Positions 17,746-28,017 of a DNA stretch of 64,000 nucleotides are shown here, one piece after another. The DNA comes from a bacterium BMS3Bbin13. Lineage in GTDB: Bacteria; Pseudomonadota; Gammaproteobacteria; 21-64-14. The stretch covers positions 1 through 64,000 of the forward strand of contig BDTW01000021.1 in NCBI GenBank assembly GCA_002897735.1, given 5' to 3'. Every line of letters starts with the position of its first letter. Positions within the stretch are counted from its first letter, which is position 1. The notes beneath the pieces were generated by a model, which saw only the letters and a list, made by a program, of their open reading frames with translations, was not told the origin of the DNA and did not search any database. The translations under genes and the position numbers were made by a program.

Positions 17746-18507
17746 ATGGACGCCCCCGCGGTCCCTCCCAAGAACCTGCTGCGCCTCGCCGGCCGGGCCA
17801 TCGCCGACCACGGCATGATCCGCGACGACGACCGGGTGCTGCTCGGACTGTCCGGCGGCAAGGACTCGCTCTCCCTGCTGCATGTCCTGCTGCATCTGCG
17901 CGCGCACGCACCGATCCGGTTCGAACTGGGCGCGGCGACCGTGGACCCCATGGTGGAGGGTTTCGACCCCCACGCATTGCGCCCCCATCTCGAAGCACTG
18001 GCGGTGCCCTACCACTACCGGGCCGAACCCATCCTGGAGCGGGCGCTCCGGCACATGGGCAACACCTCGTTCTGTGCCTTCTGTGCGCGCATGAAGCGCG
18101 GCATCCTATACGACATCGCGCGCCGGGAGGGGTACACGGTGCTGGCCCTGGGTCAGCACCTCGACGACGCCGCCGAGAGCTTCCTGTTGTCCGCGTTCCA
18201 CGGCGGGCGCCTGAAGACCATGAAGGCCCACTACCGCAACGATGCCGGGGACCTGCGCATCATTCGACCTCTCATCTATGCCCGCGAGCGCCGGACGGCG
18301 GCGTTCGCACGCGCCGCTTCGCTGCCGGTGATCCCCGACAACTGCCCGGCCTGTTTTCAGGCCCCGACCCAACGCCTCCACATGAAGGAGCTGCTGGCGC
18401 GGGAAGAACAAGCCAACCACGGCCTTTTCAAGAGCCTTTTTCGGGCATTGTACCCACTATTGTCGGAGAACAACGAGAAAAGAGACACATCTTCCCACTC
18501 TGAGTAA
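17746..18507 (+). CDS. ttcA: TtcA-family tRNA 2-thiolation protein
   Basis: ATP-pyrophosphatase that activates cytidine 32 of tRNA for 2-thiolation. The PP-loop is SGGKDS (36-41). Conserved Fe-S cysteines are C110-AF-C113 (SFCAFCARMKRG) and C200-PA-C203, with GQHLDDAAESFLL between them. At 253 residues it is shorter than enteric TtcA (about 310), lacking part of both ends, so a close paralogue is possible. It diverges from the rhodanese gene, a potential sulfur donor. The charged tail (ENNEKRDTSSHSE) is unusual but in frame. Confidence 0.85.
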   Translation: MDAPAVPPKNLLRLAGRAIADHGMIRDDDRVLLGLSGGKDSLSLLHVLLHLRAHAPIRFELGAATVDPMVEGFDPHALRPHLEALAVPYHYRAEPILERALRHMGNTSFCAFCARMKRGILYDIARREGYTVLALGQHLDDAAESFLLSAFHGGRLKTMKAHYRNDAGDLRIIRPLIYARERRTAAFARAASLPVIPDNCPACFQAPTQRLHMKELLAREEQANHGLFKSLFRALYPLLSENNEKRDTSSHSE

Positions 18508-18624
18508 AAACGGGTCGATGTGGGACATTCCGCATATTGATCGGGGATTTTTCACCATGCAGTGGTGGATGTCCTCACATTTCGCCGATCGACACCTCGG
18601 GATCGCGGCGGCCGCCGGCCGCGC

Positions 18625-20073
18625 TCAACGGCGCCAGAACGCGGGCGTGAACAACACCAGGACCGTGAAGATCTCCAACCGGCCGAGCAGCATGGCAAGG
18701 CTCAGGGCCCACTTCGCGACGTCGTTGAGCGCCTGGTAGTTGGGACCGACCCCCCCCAGCCCCGGACCCATGTTGTTGAGACACGCCGCCACCGCCGAGA
18801 ACGAGGTGATCTGGTCGAGTCCGGTGGCCATCAACACCAGGAGCAGTACCACGAATACCGCCACGTAGGTGGAAAAGAACCCCCATACGGCGTCCACCAC
18901 GCGGTCCGGCATGACCTTGCCGCCGACCTTGACCGGTATCCGGGCGCTCGGGTGCACGAGGCGGTTGATCTCGCGCGCCCCCTGCTTGTACAGGAGCAGA
19001 AAGCGGATCACCTTCATCCCGCCCCCGGTCGACCCGGCGCAGCCGCCGATAAAACTCACCATGATCAGCAGGATCGGCAGGAAGCCCGGCCAGCGCTGGT
19101 ACTCGGCGGTGGTGAACCCGGTGCTGGTGCCGATCGAGACCGCCTGTACGATGCCGTGGTGCAGGGCGGTGGTGAAATCGAAGGTGTGGCTCAGGTACAG
19201 ATACAGCACGGTGATGATCGAGGTCACGAGCAGGATGACGGTGTAGCCGCGCACCTCGGGATCCGACAGGTAGGGCCGGAGGCTGGACGAGCGCCACGCC
19301 GTAAAGTGCAGCGCGTGATTGATGCCGGCCAGATACATGAAGACCACGGCCACCGCGTCGATGCGCGCGCTGTGGAAATAACCCAGGCTCGCGTCATGGG
19401 TGGAAAAACCGCCGGTCGATACCGTCGCGAAGCTTTGGGCGACGGCGTCGAACGGCGTCATGCCGAACCGCCAGTAGGCGAGCGCGCACAGCACGGTGAG
19501 ACCCAGGTAGATATACCACAGCGCCTTGGCCGTCTCGGTGATGCGCGGGGTCAGCTTGTTCTCCTTCATCGGACCGGGGATCTCGGCCCGGTAGAGCTGC
19601 ATGCCGCCCACCCCCAGCATGGGCAGGATCGCCACGGCCAGCACCAGGATCCCCATGCCGCCGAGCCACTGGAGCTGCGCGCGGTAATACAGGATGGCCT
19701 TGGGCAGGCGGTCGATACCCGTTATGACCGTAGCGCCGGTAGTCGTGATTCCGGAGAACGACTCGAATACCGCGTCGGTCAGAGACAGGTGCGGGTGAGT
19801 GGAGAGCATCAGCGGCAGGGCGCTCGCCAGGCCGAGCAGCGTCCACGCCAGCGCCACCACCGCGAAGCCGTCACGCAACGCCAGATCCCTGCGCGACCGG
19901 CGCCCCGGCAGCCAGAGCGCGATACCGGCCGCCAGGGTGATGAGCATCGTATACAGGAACGGGGTCCATTCGCCGCCGTGGTACCACAGCGATACGCCGA
20001 TGGGCGGGAGCATGCTGATGCTGTAGAGCATCAGCATCAGTCCCAGGGGCTTCTGGATGGTCGGGTTGAACAT
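18625..20073 (-). CDS. trkH: Trk potassium uptake channel subunit
   Basis: Membrane subunit of the Trk K+ uptake system. The 482-residue protein carries four pore repeats whose filter segments are visible as SGITTTGATV, ATVSTGGFSTHD, IGTSTGFTTAEY and AACLNNMGPGLG, each with the central glycine. About ten membrane spans and the FIGGCAGSTGGGMKVIRFLLL region are typical. It follows trkA by about 45 bp on the same strand, so the two probably form one transcript with the def-fmt-rsmB genes further upstream. Confidence 0.96.
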   Translation of the reverse strand: MFNPTIQKPLGLMLMLYSISMLPPIGVSLWYHGGEWTPFLYTMLITLAAGIALWLPGRRSRRDLALRDGFAVVALAWTLLGLASALPLMLSTHPHLSLTDAVFESFSGITTTGATVITGIDRLPKAILYYRAQLQWLGGMGILVLAVAILPMLGVGGMQLYRAEIPGPMKENKLTPRITETAKALWYIYLGLTVLCALAYWRFGMTPFDAVAQSFATVSTGGFSTHDASLGYFHSARIDAVAVVFMYLAGINHALHFTAWRSSSLRPYLSDPEVRGYTVILLVTSIITVLYLYLSHTFDFTTALHHGIVQAVSIGTSTGFTTAEYQRWPGFLPILLIMVSFIGGCAGSTGGGMKVIRFLLLYKQGAREINRLVHPSARIPVKVGGKVMPDRVVDAVWGFFSTYVAVFVVLLLVLMATGLDQITSFSAVAACLNNMGPGLGGVGPNYQALNDVAKWALSLAMLLGRLEIFTVLVLFTPAFWRR

Positions 20074-20116
20074 GCCGGCGGTGGATCCGGGTTGGGCCTG
20101 CGGATGCCGGTGCGGG

Positions 20117-21490
20117 CTACAGGAAGGTCACACCGACCTGGAACAGCCGCTCGACATCCGGAATATGCTTCTTGTCGGCCAGGAACAGGATGACGTGGTC
20201 CTCGGGCTCGATCACCGTGTCGTGATGGCACATGATCACTTCTTCGCCGCGCACGATACCGCCGATGGTCGTACCCGGCGGCAGCTTGATCTCCTCGATC
20301 GCCCGGCCGACGACCTTGGAGGTGCGGTCATCGCCGTGGGCGACGGCCTCGATCGCCTCCGCGGCGCCGCGACGCAGCGAATGCACCACGACGACGTCGC
20401 CGCGGCGCACATGGGCGAGCAGGATCCCGATGGTGACCTGCTGCGGAGAGATCGCCACATCGATCAACCCGTCCTGGACCAGATCGACATAGGCCGGCCG
20501 GTTGATGAGCGACATCACCTTGCCGGCACCGAGCCGGCGCGCCAGCATCGCCGAGAGGATGTTGGCCTCGTCGTCGTTGGTCAGTGCGCAGAACACGTCC
20601 GTGTTCTCGATATTCTCCTCCGCCATCAGTTCTTCGTCGGCCGCATCGCCCGACAGCACGATGGTGCGGTTGAGTTCCTCGCAGAGCAAGCGGGTGCGCT
20701 CGACGTCGTGCTCGATGATTTTGACCTGATAACGCGACTCCAGCGCCTTGGCCAGCCGCAGTCCGATATTGCCGCCGCCGGCCAGCATGACGCGCTTGGT
20801 CGGCTTGTCCATGCGCCGAAGTTCGCTCATCACCGCACGGATATTCTTGCGCGGCGCGATGAAGAACACCTCGTCGTCGGCCTCGATCACCGTGTCGCCC
20901 TCGGAGGCGATCGCGGTCCCGTGCCGGTAGATCGCCGCGACCCGCGCGTCGATCCCCGGCATGTGCCGCCCCAGGGTGCGCAGTTCCCGGCCGACCAACG
21001 GCCCGCCGTAGTAGGCGCGCACCGCGACCAGTTGGACCTTGCCGCCCGCAAAATCCAGGACCTGCAGGGCGCCGGGGTGTTCGATCAGACGCAGGATGTA
21101 GTCGGTGACGATCTGCTCGGGGCTGATCAGCACGTCGATCGGCAGCGCTTCCTGCGCGAAGATTTGGGGATAGGCCAGATACCCCCCGGAGCGCACCCGC
21201 GCGATCTTGGTGGGCGTGTGGAACAGGGTATAGGCGATCTGACAGGCCACCATGTTCGTCTCATCGCTGTTGGTGACGGCGATGATCATGTCCGCCTCTT
21301 CGGCCCCGGCGCGCTTGAGCACGTCCGGGTGCGAGGCGTGCCCGGTCACGGTCCTCAGGTCCAGGCGGCCCTGGAGATCGGCCAGGAGCCTGGATTGGGT
21401 GTCGACCACGGTGATGTCATTGGCCTCGCCGGCCAGGTTCTGCGCGACCGAGGTCCCGACCTGGCCGGCGCCCAGGATGATGATCTTCAT
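20117..21490 (-). CDS. trkA: Trk potassium uptake regulatory protein (two RCK domains)
   Basis: Cytoplasmic NAD(H)-binding gating ring of the Trk system. Two RCK-N/RCK-C repeats are visible. The first starts [20 protein letters not shown] with [13 protein letters not shown]; the second starts near [20 protein letters not shown] with [16 protein letters not shown]. Each is followed by a TrkA-C ligand domain. Length 457 is typical. The position between rsmB and trkH reproduces the common gammaproteobacterial order. Confidence 0.97.
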   Translation of the reverse strand: MKIIILGAGQVGTSVAQNLAGEANDITVVDTQSRLLADLQGRLDLRTVTGHASHPDVLKRAGAEEADMIIAVTNSDETNMVACQIAYTLFHTPTKIARVRSGGYLAYPQIFAQEALPIDVLISPEQIVTDYILRLIEHPGALQVLDFAGGKVQLVAVRAYYGGPLVGRELRTLGRHMPGIDARVAAIYRHGTAIASEGDTVIEADDEVFFIAPRKNIRAVMSELRRMDKPTKRVMLAGGGNIGLRLAKALESRYQVKIIEHDVERTRLLCEELNRTIVLSGDAADEELMAEENIENTDVFCALTNDDEANILSAMLARRLGAGKVMSLINRPAYVDLVQDGLIDVAISPQQVTIGILLAHVRRGDVVVVHSLRRGAAEAIEAVAHGDDRTSKVVGRAIEEIKLPPGTTIGGIVRGEEVIMCHHDTVIEPEDHVILFLADKKHIPDVERLFQVGVTFL

Positions 21491-21624
21491 GCGCGGCGGG
21501 CGCGGCGTTCAGCCGCCGGCGCCCTTCTCCGGATCGGAGCCCGAGGCCCGCGGTCTCCCGCGGAGGCGGGCGCGGAGACGGGCGCGACCCCTTCCGATGC
21601 GCGCGGCGATTTCTTCGCAACCCA

Positions 21625-22935
21625 TCAGCACTTCTCCACGCAGGCGTAGTAGAACCCGTCCATGCCGTCCGCGCCCGTGAGGATTCGGCGTCCGAACGCG
21701 CATGCCCGCCCCCACTCGGCGCGGATCTCGCGGACCCGCGCCTCCGGATGCCGATCCAGGAACGCCTCTATCCGCCGGTCGTTTTCCTGCGCGAGGAGCG
21801 AACAAGTCGCATATAGCAGCATACCGCCGGATCCCAGCAAGGGCCACAATGCCTCGAGCAGTCCGTCCTGCACATGCGCGAACGCATCGATGTCGGAGGG
21901 GCGGCGCAGCACCTTGATATCCGGATGGCGGCGCATCACCCCGGTACCCGAGCACGGCGCGTCGAGCAGGATGCGGTCGAACGCCCGCCCGTCCCACCAG
22001 TCGCCGGGACGTGCGGCGTCCGCCGCCTGCGCCTCGGCCCGCACGCCCAGGCGCCGCAGGTTCGCGCGCAACCGCGTCAGGCGCGCGGCATCACGATCCA
22101 GCGCCAGCAGGTACCCGAGCCGCGGCTCGAGTTCGGCGATATGCGTGGTCTTGCCGCCCGGCGCCGCGCACGCGTCCAGTACCCGCTGTCCGGGGGCGGA
22201 ACACAACAACGGTGCGGCAAGCTGCGCGGCGGCGTCCTGCACGCTGACCAGGCCGGCATCGAAACCCGGCAATTGCGCCACCGGGACCGGGGGTTCCACC
22301 ACCACCCCCGAGGCGGTGTAGGGCAGCGCCCGTGCGGCGAGACCGGCCTGCGCCAACCGCTCGAGGTAGGCGGGGCGTGCGATGTGCATGCGGTTGACGC
22401 GAAGGTGCAGCGGCGGACGCACATTGGCCGCCCGTGCCAACGCATACCAGTCGCCCGGCCAGTCGCGGCGCAAAGCCTCGAGCAGCCAGGGCGGGTGCGC
22501 GAGGCGGGCGTCGCCTTCGTCGGGCGGTCCGGAGGCGGGGCCCTCGCGCAGCCGCCCGCGCAGCACCGCGTTGATCAGGCCCGCCGCCCACTCCTTACCG
22601 AGGGCGCGTGCGGCCCGTACGGTGGCATCCACCGCCGCGTGGCCCGGGATGTCCAGTTCGGTGAGTTGATACAGCCCGACCAGCAGCAGCGCGTGGACGT
22701 CGGCGTCCCGCGCGCGCAACGGGCGGCGCAGCGCCCGATCGGCCAGGGCCGCGAGCCGCCAGTACCAGCGCAACGTGCCGAAGCAAAGCTCCTGGACGAG
22801 GGCGCGCTCGCGCGGGTCCGCGATCCGCGCGAGGGCCGCGGGGAGCACCTGCGACAGCGAGCGCCCGCGCCGCGCCACCAGGCTCACCACGCGGGCCGCC
22901 TCCGCCCGGGAATCGACGGGTGTGGCACGCGCCAT
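21625..22935 (-). CDS. rsmB: 16S rRNA (cytosine-967-C5)-methyltransferase
   Basis: Methylates C967 of 16S rRNA. An N-terminal NusB-like RNA-binding domain (SRAEAARVVSLVARRGRSLS..LVQELCFGTLRWYWRL) precedes a Rossmann methyltransferase. Its SAM loop is LDACAAPGGKTTHIAEL, and its catalytic cysteines are in DAPCSGTGVMRRHPD and YATCSLLAQEN. The ATG at 22935 (MARATPVDSRAEAARVV) gives 436 residues. The frame stays open far upstream across fmt, but that part is a shadow of fmt. It starts 29 bp after fmt in the def-fmt-rsmB order. Confidence 0.95.
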   Translation of the reverse strand: MARATPVDSRAEAARVVSLVARRGRSLSQVLPAALARIADPRERALVQELCFGTLRWYWRLAALADRALRRPLRARDADVHALLLVGLYQLTELDIPGHAAVDATVRAARALGKEWAAGLINAVLRGRLREGPASGPPDEGDARLAHPPWLLEALRRDWPGDWYALARAANVRPPLHLRVNRMHIARPAYLERLAQAGLAARALPYTASGVVVEPPVPVAQLPGFDAGLVSVQDAAAQLAAPLLCSAPGQRVLDACAAPGGKTTHIAELEPRLGYLLALDRDAARLTRLRANLRRLGVRAEAQAADAARPGDWWDGRAFDRILLDAPCSGTGVMRRHPDIKVLRRPSDIDAFAHVQDGLLEALWPLLGSGGMLLYATCSLLAQENDRRIEAFLDRHPEARVREIRAEWGRACAFGRRILTGADGMDGFYYACVEKC

Positions 22936-22964
22936 GGGCCGGGACCGGGTGTCTTTCCGCGCCA

Positions 22965-23915
22965 CTACCCGGCGACACCCAGCCGCGTGCCCGCAATGGC
23001 ATGTCCGGCGAGAAACGCGCCGGCATCCAGGCGGCGCCCGCCGGGCAACTGCACCTCCAACAGGCGCAACACCCCCTCGCCGGCGGCGACGTCGATCCCG
23101 GTCGCGCCCGCGTCGAGCACCGAGCCCGGGGGGCCGCCGGGTGCGTGCGGCAGCGCGCGCGCACGCCAGATCCGCAGCACCGCCCCGCCCTCGAGGCGGG
23201 TCTGGGCGACCGGCCAGGGGTCGAAGGCGCGCACCCGCCGCTCCAGTTCCGGCGCCGGGCGCCGCCAGTCGAGCACCGCCTCCGCCTTGGACAGCTTGGG
23301 CGCATAGCACGCCCGCGCCGGGTCCTGGGCAAGGGGTTGCACCCCGCCTTGCGCGAGCCGGTCCAGGGTCTCCAGCAACAGATCGGCCCCCTGCGCGGCG
23401 AGGCGCTCGGCGAGCCGCGCGGCGGTGTCGTCGGGACCGATCGAACAGGTCGAGCGGGCCAGGATGGGTCCGGTATCGAGGCCTTTGTCCATCTGCATGA
23501 TGCTGACCCCCGTCTCGGTGTCGCCGGCCAGCAACGCGCGCTGGATCGGGGCCGCGCCGCGCCAACGCGGCAGCAGCGAGGCGTGGACGTTCAGGCAGCC
23601 GAGGCGCGGGATCGCCAGTACCGCGGGCGGCAGCAACAGACCGTAGGCCACCACGATCAAGGCATCGGCGCCGAGCGCGCGCAGATCGGCCTGGACCGCC
23701 TCCTCGCGCAGGCTCGGCGGCTGCTCCACGCTCAATCCGCACTCGAGCGCGAGGGTCTTCACGGGGCTCGGCCGGGGCCGGCGCCCGCGGCCGGCGCGGC
23801 GATCGGGCTGGGTGTAGACGGCGCGTACCCGATGGCCGGAGGCGCACAGGGCGCGCAGCGTCGGCACCGCGAATTGCGGGGTCCCGGCGAACACGAGGTC
23901 GAGGCATTCGGTCAT
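22965..23915 (-). CDS. fmt: Methionyl-tRNA formyltransferase
   Basis: Formylates initiator Met-tRNA. The N-terminal formyltransferase domain has [20 protein letters not shown], the folate-site [20 protein letters not shown] with the catalytic N-x-H, and [15 protein letters not shown]-terminal tRNA-binding domain follows. The ATG at 23915 gives 316 residues; the frame extends 21 codons upstream without support. It is usually directly after def, but here about 460 bp of repeats separate the two. Confidence 0.96.
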   Translation of the reverse strand: MTECLDLVFAGTPQFAVPTLRALCASGHRVRAVYTQPDRRAGRGRRPRPSPVKTLALECGLSVEQPPSLREEAVQADLRALGADALIVVAYGLLLPPAVLAIPRLGCLNVHASLLPRWRGAAPIQRALLAGDTETGVSIMQMDKGLDTGPILARSTCSIGPDDTAARLAERLAAQGADLLLETLDRLAQGGVQPLAQDPARACYAPKLSKAEAVLDWRRPAPELERRVRAFDPWPVAQTRLEGGAVLRIWRARALPHAPGGPPGSVLDAGATGIDVAAGEGVLRLLEVQLPGGRRLDAGAFLAGHAIAGTRLGVAG

Positions 23916-24321
23916 TGCGGCGGCGCTGCACGATCGGCGCGCCGGCAGGCGCGGAAAGCCGGGAAAATCCCTCGTCACGGCTGCACAACGGCGTTCCCCG
24001 GATCACCGCGGCGGCGGGCAATCGGTCCATCCCCGGCGGTCTCGGCCGGGCAAGCCCGGCCCTACGGGGACTTTGCCCGACCGCACTGTTGTTTGGGCTG
24101 TGGGACCCGGCGGTCTCGGCCGGGCAAGCCCGGCCCTACGGGGCCGGAGCCACCGGGAGCCATTCACGCCGGGCGGCGAATATCCTGTAGGGCGGGCCTC
24201 GGCCCGCCGACGACGGCGGATCATCCCGCAACGTCCGATGTGAACGTGAAATGCCACCGGACAGGCGATTTCCCGTAGCGCGGGCCTCGGCCCGTCCGTT
24301 CCCCCGATTCCCCGCGCACAT
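23916..24321. repeat. Repeat-filled gap between def and fmt (family-2 palindromes)
   Basis: No gene is seen here. Four family-2 hairpins lie in it: inverted copies CGGCCGGGCAAGCCCGGCC then CTAC end at 24065 and 24139 with nearly identical context (CCGGCGGTCT before, GGGG after), and forward copies begin GTAG at 24187 and 24275. The block interrupts an otherwise compact def-fmt operon, so the repeats probably accumulated in the transcribed spacer. Confidence 0.75.
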
Positions 24322-24378
24322 CGGAAAACCGTCCTCGATCGCCCACCCGCCTCGCTACGAACCCCCGAGTCCGACAGA
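24322..24378 (-). repeat. Solo end of the YTAG-flanked repeat, abutting the def stop codon
   Basis: This 57-bp stretch matches the inner and right part of the 44.5-kb element: GGAAAACCGTCCTCGA, then CGCCCAC, CGCCTCGCTACGAAC and AGTCCGACAGACTAG. Read on the minus strand it begins immediately after the def stop codon TAG with TCTGTCGGACTCGGGGG. Confidence 0.7.
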
Positions 24379-24921
24379 CTAGATCACGGTCCCCTCGCGG
24401 CGCTTCGGCGCAGGCGCCTCGACGCCCTGGCGACGCTGCTTCTCCAGGCGCTTGCGGATTCGCCGGCGCTTGAGTTCCGAGAGGTAATCCACGAACAGGC
24501 GCCCTTCCAGGTGGTCGCATTCGTGCTGGATGCACACCGCCAGCAGCCCCTCGGCGTCCGCCTCGAACGGCACCCCGTCCCGGTCGAGGGCGCGGAAGCG
24601 GATACGCTCGGCACGGCGCACCATTTCGTAGACGCCGGGCACCGACAGACACCCTTCCTGCGACTCCTCCTCGCCCTCGCGCCCGAGGATCTCCGGGTTC
24701 ACCAGCGTGAGCGGCGCACTCTTGTCCTCGGAAGCGTCTACGACCACCACGCGCCGGTCCACGCTGACCTGGACGGCCGCCAACCCGACCCCCGGGGCGT
24801 CATACATGGTCTCGAACAGATCGTCGATCAGGCGACGGACCTCGTCGTCCACGCGCTCTACGGGCCGGGCGCGGTGGCGCAGCCTCGGGTCGGGGTAGCG
24901 AAGAACCTGGAGCAGCGTCAT
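24379..24921 (-). CDS. def: Peptide deformylase
   Basis: Removes the formyl group from nascent N-termini; a metalloenzyme. The three signature motifs are intact: [17 protein letters not shown] (metal cysteine) and QHECDHLEG (HExxH-type metal ligands). The ATG at 24921 ([15 protein letters not shown]) gives 180 residues. The C-terminal tail is basic ([19 protein letters not shown]). First gene of a def-fmt-rsmB-trkA-trkH-ordered minus-strand run; its own promoter lies at 24986-25014. The stop codon coincides with the edge of a repeat element. Confidence 0.97.
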   Translation of the reverse strand: MTLLQVLRYPDPRLRHRARPVERVDDEVRRLIDDLFETMYDAPGVGLAAVQVSVDRRVVVVDASEDKSAPLTLVNPEILGREGEEESQEGCLSVPGVYEMVRRAERIRFRALDRDGVPFEADAEGLLAVCIQHECDHLEGRLFVDYLSELKRRRIRKRLEKQRRQGVEAPAPKRREGTVI

Positions 24922-24985
24922 TGTGAAGCCCGTCACGAAGTCGTCAGACCGCCCCATCAATAATCGACGGGGACGGACGCTAACC

Positions 24986-25014
24986 ATGATACGAATTCCA
25001 CAAGGTGTTGGCCA
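24986..25014 (-). promoter_or_regulatory. Sigma-70 promoter of def
   Basis: On the minus strand: TGGCCA (25014-25009), a 17-bp spacer, TATCAT (24991-24986). The -10 matches five of six. The leader would be about 58 nt. Confidence 0.55.
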
Positions 25015-25082
25015 CACTCCTATATGGGGTGGGGTTTTTGGGCTAAACTCCGGCGATCCGCCGGGCAAGGGGTTGCGAAGAT

Positions 25083-26132
25083 ATGGCTACAGCACGATGG
25101 CTTGCCATGGGATTGGCGTTTCTGCTGTCCGGCGTCGCACTCGCCGAATCCGTCACGCTGCGACCGGATCACCCGAACCGCTACGTGGTCGTGAAAGGCG
25201 ATACGCTATGGGGGATCTCGGCGCGCTTCCTGCGCGATCCCTGGCTCTGGCCGGAGGTGTGGTCGGTCAACCCCCAGATTCGCAATCCGAACCTGATCTA
25301 TCCGGGTGACGCGATCACGCTGGCCTACGTCAACGGCAAGCCGCGGTTGCGCCTGCAACGGGGTGCATCGGCGCCCCACGGGATGCGGACCGTGCGCCTG
25401 GTACCGGAGGTGCAGCGCGAACCGCTGCCCAAGGCGATCCCGACCATTCCCCTGGACGCGATTCGCCCGTTCCTGACCCGTACGACTGTGGTTTCCAAGG
25501 GGGAACTGGCCGATGCCCCCTACGTGGTGGACATCGCCGGCGAGCACTTGGTGGGCGCCGACGGCAACCGGATCTACGTGCGGCGGCTCGACGACACCAC
25601 CCACCGGCGCTTCGTCGTAGTCCGTCAGGGCGACACCTACCGCAACCCCCGTACCGGCAAGATCCTCGGCTACGAGGCGATCCACCTCGCCGACGCCGAG
25701 CTGGTGCGGGCGGGGCATCCGGCGACCCTGCGTCTCTCGCACGCCGACCAGGAGGTGCGGATCGGCGACCGCCTCCTCCCCCTGCCCGCGCAACGCCTGC
25801 CCGACGATTTCGTCCCGCAGGCACCGAAGCGGCCGGTGGACGGGCAGATCATCTCGGTGTTCCACGGCGTCTCGCAGATCGGCCAGGATCAGGTCGTGGT
25901 GCTGGACGTGGGCAAGGAGCAGGGGATCCGCGCCGGTGACGTGCTCGCGATCTACCAGGCCGGCAGGCGGATCCGCGACACGGTGGAGGGAGGCATCGGG
26001 CGGACCGTGAGCCTCCCCGACGAGCGGGCCGGCATTCTGATGGTGTTCCGGCCGTTCCGGCGGGTGAGCTACGCTTTAGTGATGAGCGCCACGCGCGCCA
26101 TCCACCTGGAAGACGTCGTCCGGAATCCGTAG
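25083..26132 (+). CDS. Exported LysM domain protein
   Basis: A 349-residue exported protein. A signal peptide ([20 protein letters not shown], cleavage near ALAES) is followed by one LysM domain at about 33-82 ([29 protein letters not shown]), which binds peptidoglycan. The remaining 260 residues are the conserved partner region seen in LysM proteins located between def and dprA in many gammaproteobacteria. It diverges from def and precedes dprA. A cell-envelope role is likely; no hydrolase motif is present. Confidence 0.9.
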   Translation: MATARWLAMGLAFLLSGVALAESVTLRPDHPNRYVVVKGDTLWGISARFLRDPWLWPEVWSVNPQIRNPNLIYPGDAITLAYVNGKPRLRLQRGASAPHGMRTVRLVPEVQREPLPKAIPTIPLDAIRPFLTRTTVVSKGELADAPYVVDIAGEHLVGADGNRIYVRRLDDTTHRRFVVVRQGDTYRNPRTGKILGYEAIHLADAELVRAGHPATLRLSHADQEVRIGDRLLPLPAQRLPDDFVPQAPKRPVDGQIISVFHGVSQIGQDQVVVLDVGKEQGIRAGDVLAIYQAGRRIRDTVEGGIGRTVSLPDERAGILMVFRPFRRVSYALVMSATRAIHLEDVVRNP

Positions 26133-26207
26133 TTCCATGCCGGTCGCGCCCCGGGGGCGCGGCGGCGATGGCGCCCGGCACGGAAGCCGGCGCGCCCGGA
26201 GGCGGTC

Positions 26208-27320
26208 ATGGAAGACCCCGATTCGGAAACGGCCCACGCCCTGACCCTGCTGCGCACGCCCGGCGTCGGCCCGGTGGCGCACCGCCTGCTGATGGAGCGC
26301 TACGGATCGGCGCGAGGCGCGCTGGCTTGGCTGGCGGGGCAGGGGGGCACGCGTGACCGGGCCGCCCTCGCATCCGATTCCCGCCCCGATCCCGACCGGC
26401 GCGCCGTAGAGCGCGACCTGGCCTGGCTGGCGCTGCCCGGGCACCACCTGCTGGCACTCACCGATCCCGCCTATCCGGCCCGGCTCCGGGAGATCCCCGA
26501 CCCCCCGCCGTTGCTGTTCGTCACCGGCGATCCGGCGTTGCTCGCGACACCGCAGGTGGCCGTGATCGGCAGCCGCAACCCGAGTCTCGGCGGGCGGGAG
26601 CAGGCGGAGTCCCTCGCGCGCGGACTGGCGGCGGCGGGGGTGACCGTGACCAGCGGGCTCGCCCTGGGCATCGACGGGGCCGCCCACCGCGGCGCCCTGG
26701 CGGGCGGCGGGTACACCGTGGCGGTGGCCGGCACGGGACCCGACCGGATCTACCCGGCGCATCATCACGCCCTGGCCCGCGAGATCGTCGCACGAGGGGC
26801 CATGGTCACGGAATTTCCGACCGGCACCCCGCCGCGACCGGAGCACTTTCCGCGCCGCAATCGAATCATCAGCGGCCTGAGCCTCGGGGTCGTGGTGGTG
26901 GAAGCGGCGCTGCGCTCCGGATCGCGGATCACCGCCCGCCACGCCGCCGACCAGGGCCGCGAGGTGTTCGCCGTGCCCGGCTCGGTCCGCAACCCCCTCG
27001 CACGCGGCTGCCACGCGCTGCTGCGCGACGGCGCCAAACTGGTGGAGACCGTAGAGGATATCCTGGAGGAGCTGGACCCCGGGTTCCGGCGCGCCCCCGC
27101 ACCCGCCCCGGGATGCGTTGCGTCGGGGCCGGATCCCGACACGACGCAACGGCGGATCCTGGAGGCGCTCGGCCACGATCCGGCGCCGGTGGACCACCTG
27201 GTCGAGCGCACCGGATTGACGGCGGAAGCGGTTTCGGCCATCCTCCTGACCCTGGAGTTGCGCGGCCTCGTGGCGTCCGCCCCGGGCGGGTGCTACGAAC
27301 GGATCGGGACGGGACCTTGA
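26208..27320 (+). CDS. dprA: DNA processing protein DprA/Smf
   Basis: Loads RecA on incoming single-stranded DNA during natural transformation. The extended Rossmann fold is clear: VAVIGSRNPSLGGREQAESLA, TVTSGLALGIDGAAHRGAL, VAVAGTGPDRIYP and FPRRNRIISGLSLGVVVVEA, with SGSRITARHAADQGREVFAVPG. An N-terminal SAM/HhH-like region and a C-terminal winged helix (residues about 310-365) complete the usual layout. It is followed by smg with a five-base gap, then topA: the conserved dprA-smg-topA order. Confidence 0.96.
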   Translation: MEDPDSETAHALTLLRTPGVGPVAHRLLMERYGSARGALAWLAGQGGTRDRAALASDSRPDPDRRAVERDLAWLALPGHHLLALTDPAYPARLREIPDPPPLLFVTGDPALLATPQVAVIGSRNPSLGGREQAESLARGLAAAGVTVTSGLALGIDGAAHRGALAGGGYTVAVAGTGPDRIYPAHHHALAREIVARGAMVTEFPTGTPPRPEHFPRRNRIISGLSLGVVVVEAALRSGSRITARHAADQGREVFAVPGSVRNPLARGCHALLRDGAKLVETVEDILEELDPGFRRAPAPAPGCVASGPDPDTTQRRILEALGHDPAPVDHLVERTGLTAEAVSAILLTLELRGLVASAPGGCYERIGTGP

Positions 27321-27325
27321 GAGAG

Positions 27326-27808
27326 ATGAAAGAAAACGTGCTCGACGTACTGATGTACCTGTTCGAGAACTACTATCTCGACAGCGAGACGGAATGGAGG
27401 CCCGAGCGCTCAGTCCTTCAGGGCAAGCTCCTGGAAGCCGGATTCCCCACCCTGGAGGTGGAGCAGGCCTTCGACTGGCTGGAAGATCTCGTCGCACGAC
27501 GCGATGCACACCTGCACGGCGGCAGCCAGACCCCCGATTCGCTGCGGCTGTTCAGTGATCACGAGATCCGCAAGCTCGATCTGGAGGCGCGCGGGTTCCT
27601 GCTGTTCCTCGAACAGATGGGGATTTTGACGCCGGCCAACCGCGAGTTGGTGATCGACCGGGTGATGGCGCTGGAGACGGAGGAAATCGACCTCGACCAG
27701 CTGAAGTGGGTCATCCTCATGGTTCTGTTCAACCAGCCCGGCCAGGAGGCGGCCTACGCATGGATGGAGGATCTGGTCTTCGACAACGCCGGCGGCTATC
27801 TCCACTGA
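27326..27808 (+). CDS. smg: Smg family protein (DUF494)
   Basis: A 160-residue acidic protein of the Smg/DUF494 family. It starts MKENVLDVLMYLFENY, ends EDLVFDNAGGYLH, and has LKWVILMVLFNQPGQEAAYAWMEDL near the C-terminus, all diagnostic. The ATG at 27326 follows GAGAGAG and lies five bases after the dprA stop, so translation is probably coupled. The family is almost always found between dprA and topA, but its biochemical role is not established. Confidence 0.95.
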   Translation: MKENVLDVLMYLFENYYLDSETEWRPERSVLQGKLLEAGFPTLEVEQAFDWLEDLVARRDAHLHGGSQTPDSLRLFSDHEIRKLDLEARGFLLFLEQMGILTPANRELVIDRVMALETEEIDLDQLKWVILMVLFNQPGQEAAYAWMEDLVFDNAGGYLH

Positions 27809-28017
27809 TCGCCCTGGGGCGCCCGGAGCCCGCCTATCATCCCATTGTTTCCATAGAAATAATTCCCCTCATTCCCGACCTGGGCCGGATACCCGCCGGA
27901 TCCTGCCTCAACTCGCCCCCGGTCCGGCCGATACGGCCTCCGGCGCCCGGTGAGGTGGCGCCGCGCCGCCGGTACGGGTAAAGTCCGGCGCGTCGCCACC
28001 CGTAAGCGGATCGCACC

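Noticed and set aside
18520-18535. GTGGGACATTCCGCAT, similar to the operators at 61.9 kb
   Set aside because: The arms do not match each other and it lies between convergent genes, so it is probably chance.
21625-24030. An 801-codon open frame on the minus strand covering rsmB and fmt
   Set aside because: Only the part from 22935 down matches RsmB. The rest is a high-GC shadow of fmt, which is clear in another frame.
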